A stretch of 64,000 bases of DNA from Gigantopelta aegis (taxonomy: Eukaryota > Mollusca > Gastropoda > Neomphalida > Peltospiridae), in assembly GCF_016097555.1 (NCBI RefSeq), contig NC_054702.1, positions 67,757,963-67,821,962 of the forward strand, written 5' to 3'. The position numbers and the translations under genes were made by a program. Below are positions 12,122 to 25,598 of the stretch, in pieces (within the stretch, counting starts at the first letter, position 1; every line of letters begins with the position of its first letter). The notes beneath the pieces were generated by a model. That model did not search any database, was not told the origin of the DNA, and was given only the letters and a program-made list of their open reading frames with translations.

Positions 12122-13511
12122 ATAAGGGTGTTATTTTGGGGTGGGGGGGGTCGTGTTGTTGTTTTCATCTTCTTCTTTGTTTTCTTTTTCGTTAGTCAAT
12201 TACTTCAGTTTGACTTGGCGTAAAAGATAGGAAAATATTTCGGAAATAAGAATTTTTTTTTTCAAAACAATTTTCTTTGTCTTTTTACGACTTGATACCT
12301 ACCTACCTACTTTGCAAAAACATTTACATAGATCAACCATGAAAATGTTCCGTTGACCCCTCTTTAGCGCTATCCTACTGTGTTTTTTGCTGCTTTTGAA
12401 CGATTTTTAAAATCATGTTGTTGTTTTGTAAATAAACTGCAGACAACAAATGCGCCACGCACTTTGATTTCAGATTGACTTAAAATGTGTACCAGTCAGT
12501 CATCTATATGAATATATATGAAATATGGGCTTTGTATTCAAAGCAGTTTTTAAAGAAATTGTCAATTTGCAAACCATTGCAGGTGAAAACTTTAGCTTGA
12601 AATTTTTATCTTATATTTGAAGTCTCATTATCCTAGCAAATAATGAACGTGTACATAGAAATCTGACATTTTGTATGAGAACTAAGAAGGTTATAAAGGT
12701 CTGATATATAGCAGACTGGTAGTTTTTCAGTAGCCATACTGAATGCTTAGAGACAACTGAAAAAACTAAATCCTGAAAATTTCATTTTATATTACAAAAA
12801 CACTCTTATATTCATTAGGCACATTTAACTTTTTTCTCTATCAAATCCATCCAAATCGCTGTAAATTTCAAATACATGTATTACAACTATGTGATAATTA
12901 ATCATGGAACAACATCTTTCTGAAATCTGAAAAAAAATGCAGGGCCTTTTCAATGAAAAGAAAACAATCCAAAACAATATGGGTACCTGTATATTGTTAA
13001 AATCCCCAAACTTGTCTCATTTTATAGCTAATGGTATGTAGTTTATCAAATTTTATTATCTATACAGAAATCTTTCTTACAAAATTGCAAAAAAATCAAA
13101 ATCAAAAATCAAAAAAAATCATGATTTTATCACTCTCGAAGCACTGTGGTTGTCCTGACCATTTTTTTTTTAAATGTGTGTACTATTGATGTGCTAATAT
13201 GTATGTAATATACAATCCCAAGACTGTATAGCTAATGGTATGTAGTTTATGTGGATGACTGAGGAATAGTTGGTACAAAGTGCAAGTGAACCTGACAGCG
13301 AAGTGTGTGGGCGACCCTAAATATTTGCTGATTTGAGATGGTTTGACCCTATATAAATATTATTTGGACATACTAGATGTCCTAACAACATAGTTTCAGA
13401 TTAGTTTTACATTTATACAAGAAAGCTGATCTTTTACATGGATATTTTTCATTATAACCTCTAAAATTAATAATTTATTTATATACTCTAGGAAAAAGGG
13501 AAAAAATTTCG
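12064..13511. other. Intergenic AT-rich segment
   Basis: It starts with a (GT)n and poly-G tract (12064-12120), one of the longest G runs in the window, then AT-rich sequence with no recognised gene or repeat. Confidence 0.5.
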
Positions 13512-13583
13512 TTCCGATGCCGGGAATTGAACCCGGGCCACCTGGGTGAAAGCCAGGAATCCTAACCACTAGACCACATCGGA
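13512..13583 (-). tRNA. tRNA-Glu (UUC), copy 4, minus strand
   Basis: It is the reverse complement of a complete 72-nt tRNA-Glu with acceptor stem TCCGATG/CATCGGA, anticodon TTC and discriminator A. The downstream side (plus-strand 13501-13506, A6) gives a T6 terminator. The GGAACGAAATTTTT trailer matches copy 2, so it probably came from the same lineage. Confidence 0.94.
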
Positions 13584-14746
13584 TCGTTGTAAAATGGTGT
13601 TCGTTTATCGTACATAGAAATACTTTCGTTTATTTTTAGAAATAACCTTGTTCTTCGCGGAATATTTTTACGACATTATATCAGTTTTTATTTTATATAT
13701 ATTGTCATTTAATGTTATACGTTTAAAGTTCATATAACATACTAGTGCTTTTTTTATATTGAGATAGATTTCTTGTTTGATAATCTCTAGTATTTTATGG
13801 GTTGAACGACATGCCGTTTTCGTAACTGATGTAACAAAAATGAAAACACGTGAAAAACACACATTCACTACTTTTATTTCTATAAACTGTGCTTATATTT
13901 TCCATACTTAATACAGCCACCTAAAAATTGAATACAGAAGAATGGTAAAATGGAAAACAAAACGTATTTTAATATTTAGTTTTTTGGGGGAGGTGGTAGA
14001 TTGAATCATTGAGTCCTGAAAATTCACGACGGCATTTTTTCATAAAAAGCTGTTGCAAAATTGATATTCAACGGACGTTTTAGCACTACTGAGGAGCGGA
14101 ATTTTTTGCTCAGTCAGTAGAACACTCGCCTGAGTTGCCTGGGTCAGCGGGTCACAGGATCAAACCTCATCCCAACAAATCCCAGGGCTAGTTCTGGGGT
14201 AGTTCATCAAGATAAACAGATGGTCTTCGGCACGATATTCGTTAGGCTAATGATTAAATGATTAAGCCAAGAGAATGAAAGTTATAGATTTGCGTCCGAA
14301 CAATTTTAAAAACACATGAGTTTTTTTTTCATTATTCATTATTTTTATTGATCTATTATTTCCATAGTAGATTCAAGTCCAAATGAGGTCGACACATCAA
14401 GAGTTCGGCAGTTTTCGTCAATGTTTGGAATATACTGCTTCCTGCTTGAGGATTCAATGCTCTACTGGGCTACACTTCAGAATTTATGACGGAGATGGCA
14501 GTTTTGGCGCAAAGGACCTCGTAGACATTACCACTATTGACAATTTGGAACTTGAATTTGTGTGATGATCATTAAGTGACTTTTTTGTGAAAATAATGAA
14601 AATTTTCAGCGGTACCTTTCATGGCATGCGGGCGGTGGACGCAAATCTATAACTTTCATTCTCATGGTCTTATTGTGATGTTTATTGCTGGTCCAGTAAA
14701 TGTAAAAATGTAAAAAAACGGACCGTAGATGTTTACCTTGGTGAAC
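13584..14746. other. Intergenic segment with a weak tRNA-like SINE head
   Basis: No gene is seen. Around 14110-14185 the sequence GCTCAGTCAGTAGAACACTC followed by AGGATCAAACCTC resembles the A and B boxes of a tRNA-derived SINE. The acceptor stem does not close, so it is not a functional tRNA. Confidence 0.4.
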
Positions 14747-15433
14747 TAGCTCTGGGGTATCCTGGTCGTTTCGCCCCAAAACCATTTCAAACACTGCATC
14801 GTTGCACCCGTAGTCCTATTCACCCAGGGTTGGTTCGCCCTAAATCTCATTCGTACCAAGTCGTTTGTCCCCCCCCCCAAAATAAATATATTTATTATAG
14901 TTTTGAAGGGGTTTTTTTCTTCTGTTTATTCATTATTCATTACCAAATATTAGGTAATCTTCTGTCTTCAGATATTAATGCCTTATCAGCTGTTTACTTT
15001 CTGTCAGCTGAAGCTAGGCAAAATCAACATATCATACTGGGTATGTAGTATATTTAATAAGAAACCACAGCATATCAGTAGTATGCAGTGTGACTGTTCA
15101 TAATTTAATTATTAATGTGAATACATTGTCTGTATATTATCTAAGGCCTATACGTATGTCGTGTATATGGCTTGAGTAAATGACAAAGGAAATAAACAAA
15201 ATTATAATATTATTTTATCTGTAAATATAAACACGCAATATAGATCACAATTTCTGACATGTAAAAATCAATGGATATAGGACAAATTAATGAATCAATT
15301 TACTTTATTAATAAAATAAAAATTAGGGCGAATCGAAACATGGGGCGAAACGACTCGGTTGGAGGTACGAATCGACCCTGCTCAAAACGACTCAGGTGAT
15401 CTAGTAATAAGGGCAAAACGACCTGTTACCAGC
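14747..15433. mobile_element. Inverted-repeat element with GTCGTTTCGCCCC motif
   Basis: The left end contains GGTCGTTTCGCCCC near 14764-14777, GGTTCGCCCTAAATCTC and CATTCGTACCAAGTCGTT. The right end contains their reverse complements (GGGGCGAAACGACTC near 15341, GGTACGAATCGACC, GGGCAAAACGACC near 15410). The ends are long imperfect inverted repeats built from several copies of one motif; the centre is AT-rich and non-coding. A non-autonomous DNA transposon is likely. I found no clear target duplication. Confidence 0.55.
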
Positions 15434-17209
15434 TCTGGGTCATCAGAAAATTTCACCAAATTATCTGCTAAACGTAAAGAATTGCAGAAACCCAGTTCTT
15501 TTGTACCAAAATATCAATTATTACATGAAATTATTTTGCCAAATGAAAATAAAATTCGCCAGTTGTTTTTGAAATATGCGAATTTGACAAGTGCCAGAGC
15601 TAGCTCTGAATCCCCAACATACATATTCAATTTCAAGGCCCTATGGCCGTGTTTTGTGCTGTCCTGTTTGTGGGAAAGTGTATTTAAAAGATCCATTGCT
15701 GCTAATGGAAAGGGTCCCCTAATGGCCAAGTTATTAGCATGAGTTCGACCCGTACCCCCCTTTCGATGGTTAGGGTTAGTTTCACTACTTTTAGGGTTAG
15801 TCTTTAGAGCCTTTGATATAGAGGGGTATGGGTCAAACTCTTTCAAAGATTCCAGCAATAAGCTGGCATTCGATCAACTATGTCAAACAACCAAAACTAC
15901 CTCTGTTTCACTTTTGGCGAACTGCTCCAAATTACGCATCTAAATTATCTCAAAGAAATTACACAACGGTTCTATTTGGCTATAATTCCACAGGACATTT
16001 GCAACTTAAATAGCACAAAAAACCACCCTTGCCTGCTTCCGACCTCGGTCAAGCTTCTTGTGCTCCGTTGCACATGCGATCCCTCATTCCTGCCACCTTT
16101 CCTGTCCTTGACAGAGAATCTGACACCTGTGCCTATGACAGGCATGCACTACAACAGCTTGTTTTGAATGTTCACATTAAACCCTTTAAAAGAAAGAAAA
16201 AGCTAATGGAAAAATGTTGCAGGTTTTATCTGAAGACTTGTGCGTTAGAATTACCAAATGTTTGACATCAAGGTTTGAATTTTATTATGGCACCTATGGC
16301 AAATACCATGGTTACCTCCTTAATTGTCGTTATGCCCCGAAATTCAGATCAATAAAAGCACATGGTGCTCTGCCTGTTTTATCAATGACTTTACCATACA
16401 TCCCATATTATGTATATATAAAATCATTAAATTTTTTGAAAGAGTTGATGGTCTGGCTAAATAATTTGAGAAAGTTCTGTATATCAGTTCTTATTATAAT
16501 ACTAACCAAACATGCTTGCAACCAGTTTTGCCTTGGTGCCCCTCCAGCTTGCCTTGACACCCTAATTTTTTTTATTGCTGTCCCCTCCAGTCAATGACAG
16601 GATTATATACTGATGGAAATAAATAAACGATCACACAGATAGCAACAAGAAATAATGACTGCATCAAAAATCAATTAATATTGTCAGAAGTTGACTGGGA
16701 ACATATAGGCAGCACATTCAACACAACAGATATTCAATCCCACATTACAACTTGGTATGAAATACAGACATTACTACGCTAGTAGTGAATTAAATTTGGT
16801 CTATAATTCGATGTGTTCCCTTATATTTTTTCCTTCAGTATATATCATGATATTGTGTCTGATTGCTATGGTAATTATTGAGACATTTTTCATATTGTCT
16901 TCATTTGCAATAAATATCGGATCTGTTATCTTGATTTCACTCCAGATCCATTTTTGGTGAATGGTAAACATGTTTTTTAATATATTTTTTTACAATAATT
17001 AAATGTCAGTTTTTAATTTATTTCAAATACAAACAGATGTAAAGATGCATACCAGATGAATTTAATGAGTTTTATTACTTCTATGTGTGCTTACTATTAT
17101 TTTATTATCTTTATTACATAGATGTACATACATGTTGTACATAATGAATGGAGATAGAGAATTAGAGTATTAAGAGAGAGATAGTTTTATTGTTGGGTTT
17201 GTTTTTCAG
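15434..17209. other. Upstream region of UTP14
   Basis: It contains a short SINE body fragment (about 15638-15735, with TTTAAAAGATCCATTGCTGC), a SINE-like scrap near 16240-16270 and AT-rich sequence. The promoter and any first exon of UTP14 probably lie here, but I cannot place them by eye. Confidence 0.45.
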
Positions 17210-17269
17210 ACAAAGATGGATTGCAAGATGCTTGGTTTAGAAACAGAATTTGTGGATAGTGATCAAGAG
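17210..17269 (+). CDS. UTP14: UTP14 exon 1 (first recognised)
   Basis: The exon is 60 bp, phase 0 at both ends, after TTTTTCAG and before GTATTT. It encodes LGLETEFVDSDQE at its 3' half. It is homologous to the next exon (11 of 20 residues identical). An in-frame ATG at 17216 could start translation if the upstream exon is untranslated. Confidence 0.75.
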
Positions 17270-20200
17270 GTATTTTAGAGGTTTATTAATGTAACCGAGA
17301 TTTTGATTAATATTACATGATTTTATTTCTCAAATTTGGCTTGATGCCCATGGTTTTGATGTAGGAATATTTAATGTTTTATATAAAGTTGGGAAATTTC
17401 AGTTCAGTTTTAAAAACATTAAAGTAGGATATGCTAAAATAATATATTTGAGTGCAGCACATTCTAATAATCTAATCAATAGAAATTTATTGGTAGAATT
17501 ACGTACATATGATGAGTTTAGGCACAAAACGTGATATATCCATTTTTCATTTTCAGTAAAAGTGATTTTTGAAATTGGCGTATATCGCATTTTGAAAAAA
17601 AAATCCAGGATTTACTCAATACAATTTCATAAGGATCAATCACGTTTTGCAGCAAAACAGCGAGCCTACGATTAGCCCTTACTGACATACAATAATGGCT
17701 TTAACAAAAACTAGAAAGAAAATGGTTTATATCGTGTTTTGCACCTGAACTCTTCATATATAAATTGATAAAACCCTACGTGATGATCAAACTAATTTAG
17801 TCCATATATACATTTTATCTCAGCCTTAGTTAGGGTTAAATGGAACACTGATATTGTACATAGTAATAAGAGAGCTAATCATAGTTTTTTTTTTTAGTTC
17901 AAATCAACTTGGCTTTCTCTTGTTTTGTCTATCACTTTTATTTATTCATTTTACAGAAACTCATCAACAGCAAAGAGTTGGGTTTGGAAAAGGAATTCAT
18001 GAACAGTGATCAAGAGGTGTATTTATATATATAGAATATGTATTTTTAGTTGTTTTACATTGTTTGATCAGTGCTCTATTGGACAGAAGTCTTTTGAAAT
18101 CAGTGCTTCAGCCTTGTTCTCAGGATGTTGCTTATCATTGAAAGTAGAAATTGGAAAGGCAAATCTTGTTTCCCACTTGATAAATGAATTTAGTAACATG
18201 ATAAGGATGGTGATTGCTCATGGTCCGTTCAGAATTGATACAGTGTGCGCATCCACCTGAAAATACTGATATGTAACAAGAGCTTACTCTACAGAGGCCT
18301 CTCCATTTGATAATAATTCCAGGAACGGAATTTCAAAGGAGAGCAGTTCCACACATTTAAAGAAAAAGGAATATCATAACAAGTAATCAGGAGAAATGTA
18401 ATAAAAGGAGAGTGAAGAAGCATTACAATTTCCAGCAGGTGTGGGATCTAGCTCATCCGAAGTGTTTGCATTGTAGGATCGAATCTCCATAGTGGACATG
18501 GTCTCTGACTGGGTTTTTACCTGTCCCAATAAGTGCACCATGACTGGTATATCAAAAGCTGTTGTGTGCTGCTCTGTCTATGGGAACAGGCACATAAAAG
18601 ATCCTTTATTACTACTGCAAAAATGTAGCCGGTTTCCTTTCTAAGACTATATGTCATAATAATTGGCAAATGTTTGACATCCATGGATCCAGTAGACTGA
18701 TTAATACATCAATGAGCTCTAGGGGTGTCATTAAACAAAACAAACAGTACCTTTCACTTTCCATCATTTCTGCTTACCTGTTATGGAAAGCCCTGTACAG
18801 ACTTTTTAGGACACAAATCCAACACTAAAATTTAATGAGTTCTTCAATCAAAGCATTAGGGTTTCTCAAAGCATTAGGTTTCCCCAGACAGGCCTCGGTG
18901 GCGTCGTGGCAGGCCATCGGTCTACAGGCTGGTAGGTACTGGGTTCGGATCCCAGTCGAGGCATGGGATTTTTAATCCAGATACCGACTCCAAACCCTGA
19001 GTGAGTGCTCCGCAAGGCTCAATGGGTAGGTGTAAACCACTTGCACCGACCAGTGATCCATAACGGGTTCAACAAAGGCCATGGTTTGTGCTATCCTGCC
19101 TGTGGGAAGCGCAAATAAAAGATCCCTTGCTGCTAATCGGAAAGAGTAGCCCATGTAGTGGCGACAGCGGGTTTCCTTTTAGAATCTGTGTGGTCCTTAA
19201 CCATATGTCTGACACCATATAACCGTAAATAAAATGTGTTGAGTGCGTCGTTAAATAAAACATTTCTTTCTTTCTTAGGGTTTCCCCAGGTCTTAACTTA
19301 CTGATTCATCCTATTGTTTTGTTAGGATCTGAATTGTAAATTGTTTCACTAATTACATTTTTATTCTATTTTTCACAGGATGATGGTGGTGATGATGATG
19401 ATGAAAAGCAGCATGCCCAGCTGCTTGATGCGATTGCCTCCCTTGGAGGACAACACAAGTGCGTAATAGTTTTTATACATACCATATGTATGCACATTTA
19501 ATAAATTTCATGGCAGAATTAGATTCTGCATTTCCTTGCAACTGTTTATATGTATGTGGTCAAAGACTCAACTAAGGTTGACTCATTGTTTTGTTTTTCC
19601 CCTTCATTACAACCGATATGTATCAAAGGCCATGGAGTGTGCTGTCCTGTCTGTAGGAAAGTGCACATAAAACTTCCCTTGTGGCTATTAAAAGATACAT
19701 TTTGTCTCTCACTATCTAGACCAAGTGTCACAATATAACCATATGTTAGATCACAAATATCTGTTGTTTAAATTCCCTTTTCAACCACTGTCCCATGAGT
19801 GGTTTATCAAAGGCAATAGTGTGTCCTGTTCTGTCTGTAGGAAAACCATATAAATGATCCTTTGCTGCTATATGGAATATATAGCAGATTTCTTGAGAAG
19901 ATTAGGTGAATGACCAAATGTTTGACATCCAGTAACAGACGATTAATTAACCAGTGTTCTCTAGTGGTGTCATTAAACAAAACAAAACAAACTTTTTAAG
20001 TTTTACTCTATCTCAAACTGTAAGTGCTATGTCTTAGACCTTGGTCTGCAATGGAAGTTAAAATGTTCTCTCCTTGAACTAGTTCGGGAGTGATGGGAGT
20101 GATAGATCCCCATAAATGGCGAAGCCTGTTTATTAAAATATTAATATGTGACCTATCTATATTGCCTTTTATTTGCAGGCCTCGTTTGACTCAGAGGACC

Positions 20201-23200
20201 ATTCCAGGATCTCAGGTGTCAGAATTTTCTTTTGGAACATCTGAAGGTAGAGTTTGTACAACAACTGTTCATGTATCTATGTCAGTAGCAGGACAGAGAT
20301 GAGAGAGAGAGGACATTTTATCGTTTTAAAAATTATACTGAACTCCGGTGAAAACGAACCATGCAATTTCTCAGTTGTTATTGATTTCACTTGTGTGAGG
20401 TTGCTATAAAACACACAGTAACTTTAACCCATGTATATAATTTGGGGTTGTTAATTGCCTATCAGAACACATCCAGTTATACAAAATCAGTTAAATGCAT
20501 ATTTCTTCTCATAACCTTTTTATACAGGTAACTTCAAATTTGACTGGTGTATTTTATGTGAAGTTCTTTCTATTGTTGACAATTTTGTAGCTTGTGGTAA
20601 CTGCAATAAACATTATAATGTAGAATTTTTTTTTAAAAAAAAAAACCAAATAATGCTTAACAAATGGGAAAATAAACCACATTTTTGTCAAGGATGGCCA
20701 GACTTGTTTTTTAGTATATAACAGTTTTTAAATGAAATACGTGTACATTAATAATTTAGAATATACAGAACCAATTATTAAGACCTTTTTAATTACTCTC
20801 AGAAGTGCCACATATCTATTAAACATCTTATTAAAAATTATTTTAATGCTCTCTCTTTTATCAGTATACATGTACAATCAAACCTGTGTTAAGCAGCCAC
20901 CAAAGGGAGCATAAAAAATGGCTATTAAAAGAAGTTTGTTTTGTTTAATGACACCACTAGAGCACATTGATTAATTAATCATCTGCTATTGGATGTCAAA
21001 CATTTGGTAATTCTGACACATAGTCATCAGAGGAAACCTACTACATTTTTCCTAATGCAGCAAGGGATCTTTTATATGCACTTTCCCACAGACAGGAAAG
21101 CACTTACCACGGCCTTTGTCCAGTTGTGGTGCACTGGTTGGAACGAGAAAACCCCCATTCAGTTGAATGGATCTACCAAGGTGGTTCAATCCTGCGACGC
21201 AAGCACCTCAAGGAAGCACTCAACCTACTGAGCTAAATCATATACCAGTCGTGGTGCACTGGCTGGAAAGAGAAATAGCCCAATGGGCCCACCGACGGGG
21301 ATCGATCCCAAACCGACCGCACATCAAGTGAGCGTTCTACCACTGGGCTACATCCCGCTCAAAACGAGAAAATAAACGGCTATTAAAGACTGGTGGCTGC
21401 TTGTACGGATCAGTTTATACTATAGTAGAATATTTGGGAGAATAAACGGCTATTAAAGACTGGTGGCTGCTTGTACGGATCAGTTTATACTATAGTAGAA
21501 TATTTGGGAAAATAAACGGCTATTAAAGACTGGTGGCTGCTTGTACGGATCAGTTTATACTATAGTAGAATATTTGGGAGAATAAACGGCTATTAAAGAC
21601 TGGTGGCTGCTTGTACGGATCAGTTTATACTATAGTAGAATATTTGGGAGAATAAACGGCTATTAAAGACTGGTGACTGCTTGTACGGATCAGTTTATAC
21701 TATAGTAGAATATTTGGGAGAATAAACGGCTATTAAAGACTGGTGACTGCTTGTACGGATCAGTTTATACTATAGTAGAATATTTGGGAGAATAAACGGC
21801 TATTAAAGACTGGTGGCTGCTTGTACGGATCAGTTTATACTATAGTAGAATATTTGGGAGAATAAACGGCTATTAAAGACTGGTGGCTGCTTGTACGGAT
21901 CAGTTTATACTATAGTAGAATATTTGGGAGAATAAACGGCTATTAAAGACTGGTGGCTGCTTGTACGGATCAGTTTATACTATAGTAGAATATTTGGGAA
22001 AATAAACGGCTATTAAAGACTGGTGACTGCTTGTACGGATCAGTTTATACTATAGTAGAATATTTGGGAGAATAAACGGCTATTAAAGACTGGTGACTGC
22101 TTGTACGGATCAGTTTATACTATAGTAGAATATTTGGGAGAATAAACGGCTATTAAAGACTGGTGACTGCTTGTACGGATCAGTTTATACTATAGTAGAA
22201 TATTTGGGAGAATAAACGGCTATTAAAGACTGGTGACTGCTTGTACGGATCAGTTTATACTATAGTAGAATATTTGGGAGAATAAACGGCTATTAAAGAC
22301 TGGTGACTGCTTGTACGGATCAGTTTATACTATAGTAGAATATTTGGGAGAATAAACGGCTATTAAAGACTGGTGACTGCTTGTACGGATCAGTTTATAC
22401 TATAGTAGAATATTTGGGAGAATAAACGGCTATTAAAGACTGGTGGCTGCTTGTACGGATCAGTTTATACTATAGTAGAATATTTGGGAGAATAAACGGC
22501 TATTAAAGACTGGTGGCTGCTTGTACGGATCAGTTTATACTATAGTAGAATATTTGGGAGAATAAACGGCTATTAAAGACTGGTGACTGCTTGTACGGAT
22601 CAGTTTATACTATAGTAGAATATTTGGGAGAATAAACGGCTATTAAAGACTGGTGACTGCTTGTACGGATCAGTTTATACTATAGTAGAATATTTGGGAG
22701 AATAAACGGCTATTAAAGACTGGTGACTGCTTGTACGGATCAGTTTATACTATAGTAGAATATTTGGGAGAATAAACGGCTATTAAAGACTGGTGACTGC
22801 TTGTACGGATCAGTTTATACTATAGTAGAATATTTGGGAGAATAAACGGCTATTAAAGACTGGTGGCTGCTTGTACGGATCAGTTTATACTATAGTAGAA
22901 TATTTGGGAGAATAAAAAGGTGGCGTTTTAATACAGGTGTGTGTTCTTAATACAGGTAGCTGCAAGAGAAGGTTTGACTGTAGTTGTTTTTACTTGTTGT
23001 TTTCAACTTGAATTGTTTGTTTTAGATGTTAAAGATTTATTTCTAATTATTCTTGCTCACTGTTAGAGGCTGGAAAAGTAAAGCTCACTGATCTGGTAAA
23101 AAGTCTGAAGAACACAACAAAACATGGCCGGCTGAAGAAACAGCTCCGTTCTGTACAGAAACAAAACAAAGTCGTCCCAGCGCCTCTCAGTAAACTGGAA

Positions 23201-25379
23201 ACTGAAAGGGTAAATTGTTTTGCTGGATTAACAATTTAAATTTATTTTTGTTTCAAAACCACTGAGCCCCATGTTAAGGCAGTTTGTCATCTTTGGTGTC
23301 GTAATTTGTGTTATAACGTGGTCAAATGCAAACATTTTTGCATGCATTGTTGAATAATTTATGAAAATGTAACTTTGAGCATTTCATATGTATTGAAAAG
23401 AAAATTGAAATTTTGGTTATATTTAATTTTTAATCTTAAAATTATTAAATATTGAATGCCTTTAATGTCAAGATTGTTTATCATTCTACATATGATATAA
23501 ACTTAGCTGAGTTTTGTTTATTCCTTGCTCTGATATATATGTAAAAAAAATACTGTAAAATTATTTTGTGATTGTGGGCTATAAAGTGTTCTGAATATTC
23601 ATTGCAGCTACAAAGAAGCATTGCCTATGAGAGTACCAAAGCTGAAGTGACAAAGTGGCATCCAGTTGTTATTGAAAATAGAAAGGTTAGTAATGATTGT
23701 CTTGATGCATTTAGACAGCTACCTTCCCAGAAACAGTAAACAAGAAAAAACATAACAATTATTTCTTTGCTTTTTAAAAATTTTTATTATGATTTTTAAA
23801 AATCTTTGTGGTATATTTGTAAGAGCTATATTGATAGTTGAACAGAATCTAAGTGTACTGTGAGGACAGGACATAGTCCAGTAGTAAATTGCCCACCTGA
23901 TGCGTGATCAATCCCTTTCTGTGGGCTGTATTTCATTCCAGCAAGTGCTCCACAACTAGTGTACTCATTGACATTGGCAGGACGTAGCCAAGTGGTACAG
24001 CGCTCGCTTGATGCACAGTTGGTCTGGGATCGATCCTCGTCGGTGGGCCCATTGGGCTATTTCTCATTCCAGCCAGTGCACCACAACTGGTATATCAAAG
24101 GCTGTGGTATGTACTACCCTGTCTGTGGGATGATGCATATAAAAGATCTCTTGCTGCTAATCGAAAAGAGTAGCCCATGAAGTGGCGACAGCAGGTTTCC
24201 TCTCTCAATATCTGTGTGGTCTTTAGCCATATGTCCGACGCCATATAACCGTAAATAAAATGTGATGAGTGCGTCGTTAAATAAAACATTTCCTTCTTTC
24301 TCATTGACAGATACAGTAGCCGATGGAGTAGTGCAGCAGGTTTCCCCTCATTATATGTGGTCCTTTAACCATATATAAAAATACTTTTGAGTTCATCATT
24401 AAATAAAAACATTTCTTCCTGAATTAACTGATCATAACAGTCTTAGTTGAAAGGATGTTTTACTAACACCTTGGTCTCAATTGATCAATATGATTTCCCC
24501 ACCATTTTACCTGATTTTAGTTTCTTTTTTAATTCGCATAAAATTATTTTCACAAAGTAGATTGAATTTGATATGAAATAATAATATATATTTTAAGTTA
24601 ACACGCCATACAATTTTCAGCATTATGATCATTTCCATTTTGTGGTTCTAAGTTTTTTTTTTATTTAACCGCTGTCAGCTCCATTTCTCACAGACTTTAG
24701 GTCCTAGGTTAATGTAACAGATAAATATTAACCTCCACTGAAGGGATTTGAACCACAGACTCTCAGTACAAGTGTCCAGCGCTCTACCAACTGAGCTAAT
24801 AGGGAAATTCCCACTAGTTACTGTCAGTAGGAGCACTTTATACCAACAGTACTACATTAATGCAACTTGGTGTTAAAGTAACCATATCGTGGAAACAAAA
24901 TAGGCAGGACTGAAGGGTGCTAATGTGGTGTTAATCATTCCTTTATTTGTCTAAAAGCTGTTTTGGGGGGTGTACTATTCAACATGTACTTCAAAATGTT
25001 ATTGGGGTTTTTTGTGTGTGTTTTTGTTTCCCCACCCTCTTGTTGTTTTAATTGTGTATTTTATTCATTGCAGGCCTCACAGATCACATTCCCACTTAAC
25101 CAAACTCAGTTGCAGCTTTTGACCACAGATCAAGTGGTGAAGCAGATCAAAGTAAGACATGTGGTCAGATTCACTCTTAAGACTTGTTTTCTAAACCATT
25201 CACGTTTTAACTGGGCAGGGAATGTCATTGATTTTTGGAAATGTTTGGAGTTTTCTACATGTTCTCAAAATAATTAATTACCATTGATGAACAGGGTTTA
25301 TTCCTGTCCCAAACAATTCTCGATAGCTGGTAAACCTAAGGCTGTGGTATGTACTCCTGTATTTGGTGTGTCTGTGTGT

Positions 25380-25410
<31 letters not shown>

Positions 25411-25442
25411 GGGGGGGGAGTAGCCTGTGTGGTGGTAGTGGA

Positions 25443-25507
<65 letters not shown>

Positions 25508-25514
25508 CCTCCCT

Positions 25515-25598
<84 letters not shown>

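Larger units (their letters stand above)
20873..22982. mobile_element. MITE with internal 70-bp array (TACARTCAAACCT ends)
   Basis: The left end TACAATCAAACCTGTGTTAA (20873) and the right end AAGGTTTGACTGTA (22982) are inverted repeats; the pairing continues inside as AAGCAGCCACC against GGTAGCTGC. TA at both tips suggests a Tc1/mariner-type target duplication. The interior holds a reverse SINE (about 20935-21358) and then 22 tandem units of 70 bp. The array unit contains GGCTATTAAAGACTGGTGGC, related to the element's own subterminal sequence, so the array grew from the element. It occupies most of UTP14 intron 4. Confidence 0.8.

Noticed and set aside
15359-15742. 127-residue frame upstream of UTP14, considered as its first exon
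   Set aside because: It runs from a MITE end into a SINE fragment, has no acidic UTP14-like N-terminal sequence and no suitable donor in frame.
21371-22910. CRISPR-like regular array
   Set aside because: Repeats are contiguous with no unique spacers, and the genome is eukaryotic. The same holds for 34557-36540 and 50998-53372.
24729-24806. Functional tRNA gene on the minus strand
   Set aside because: A and B boxes are good but the acceptor stem does not pair, and there is no clear terminator.
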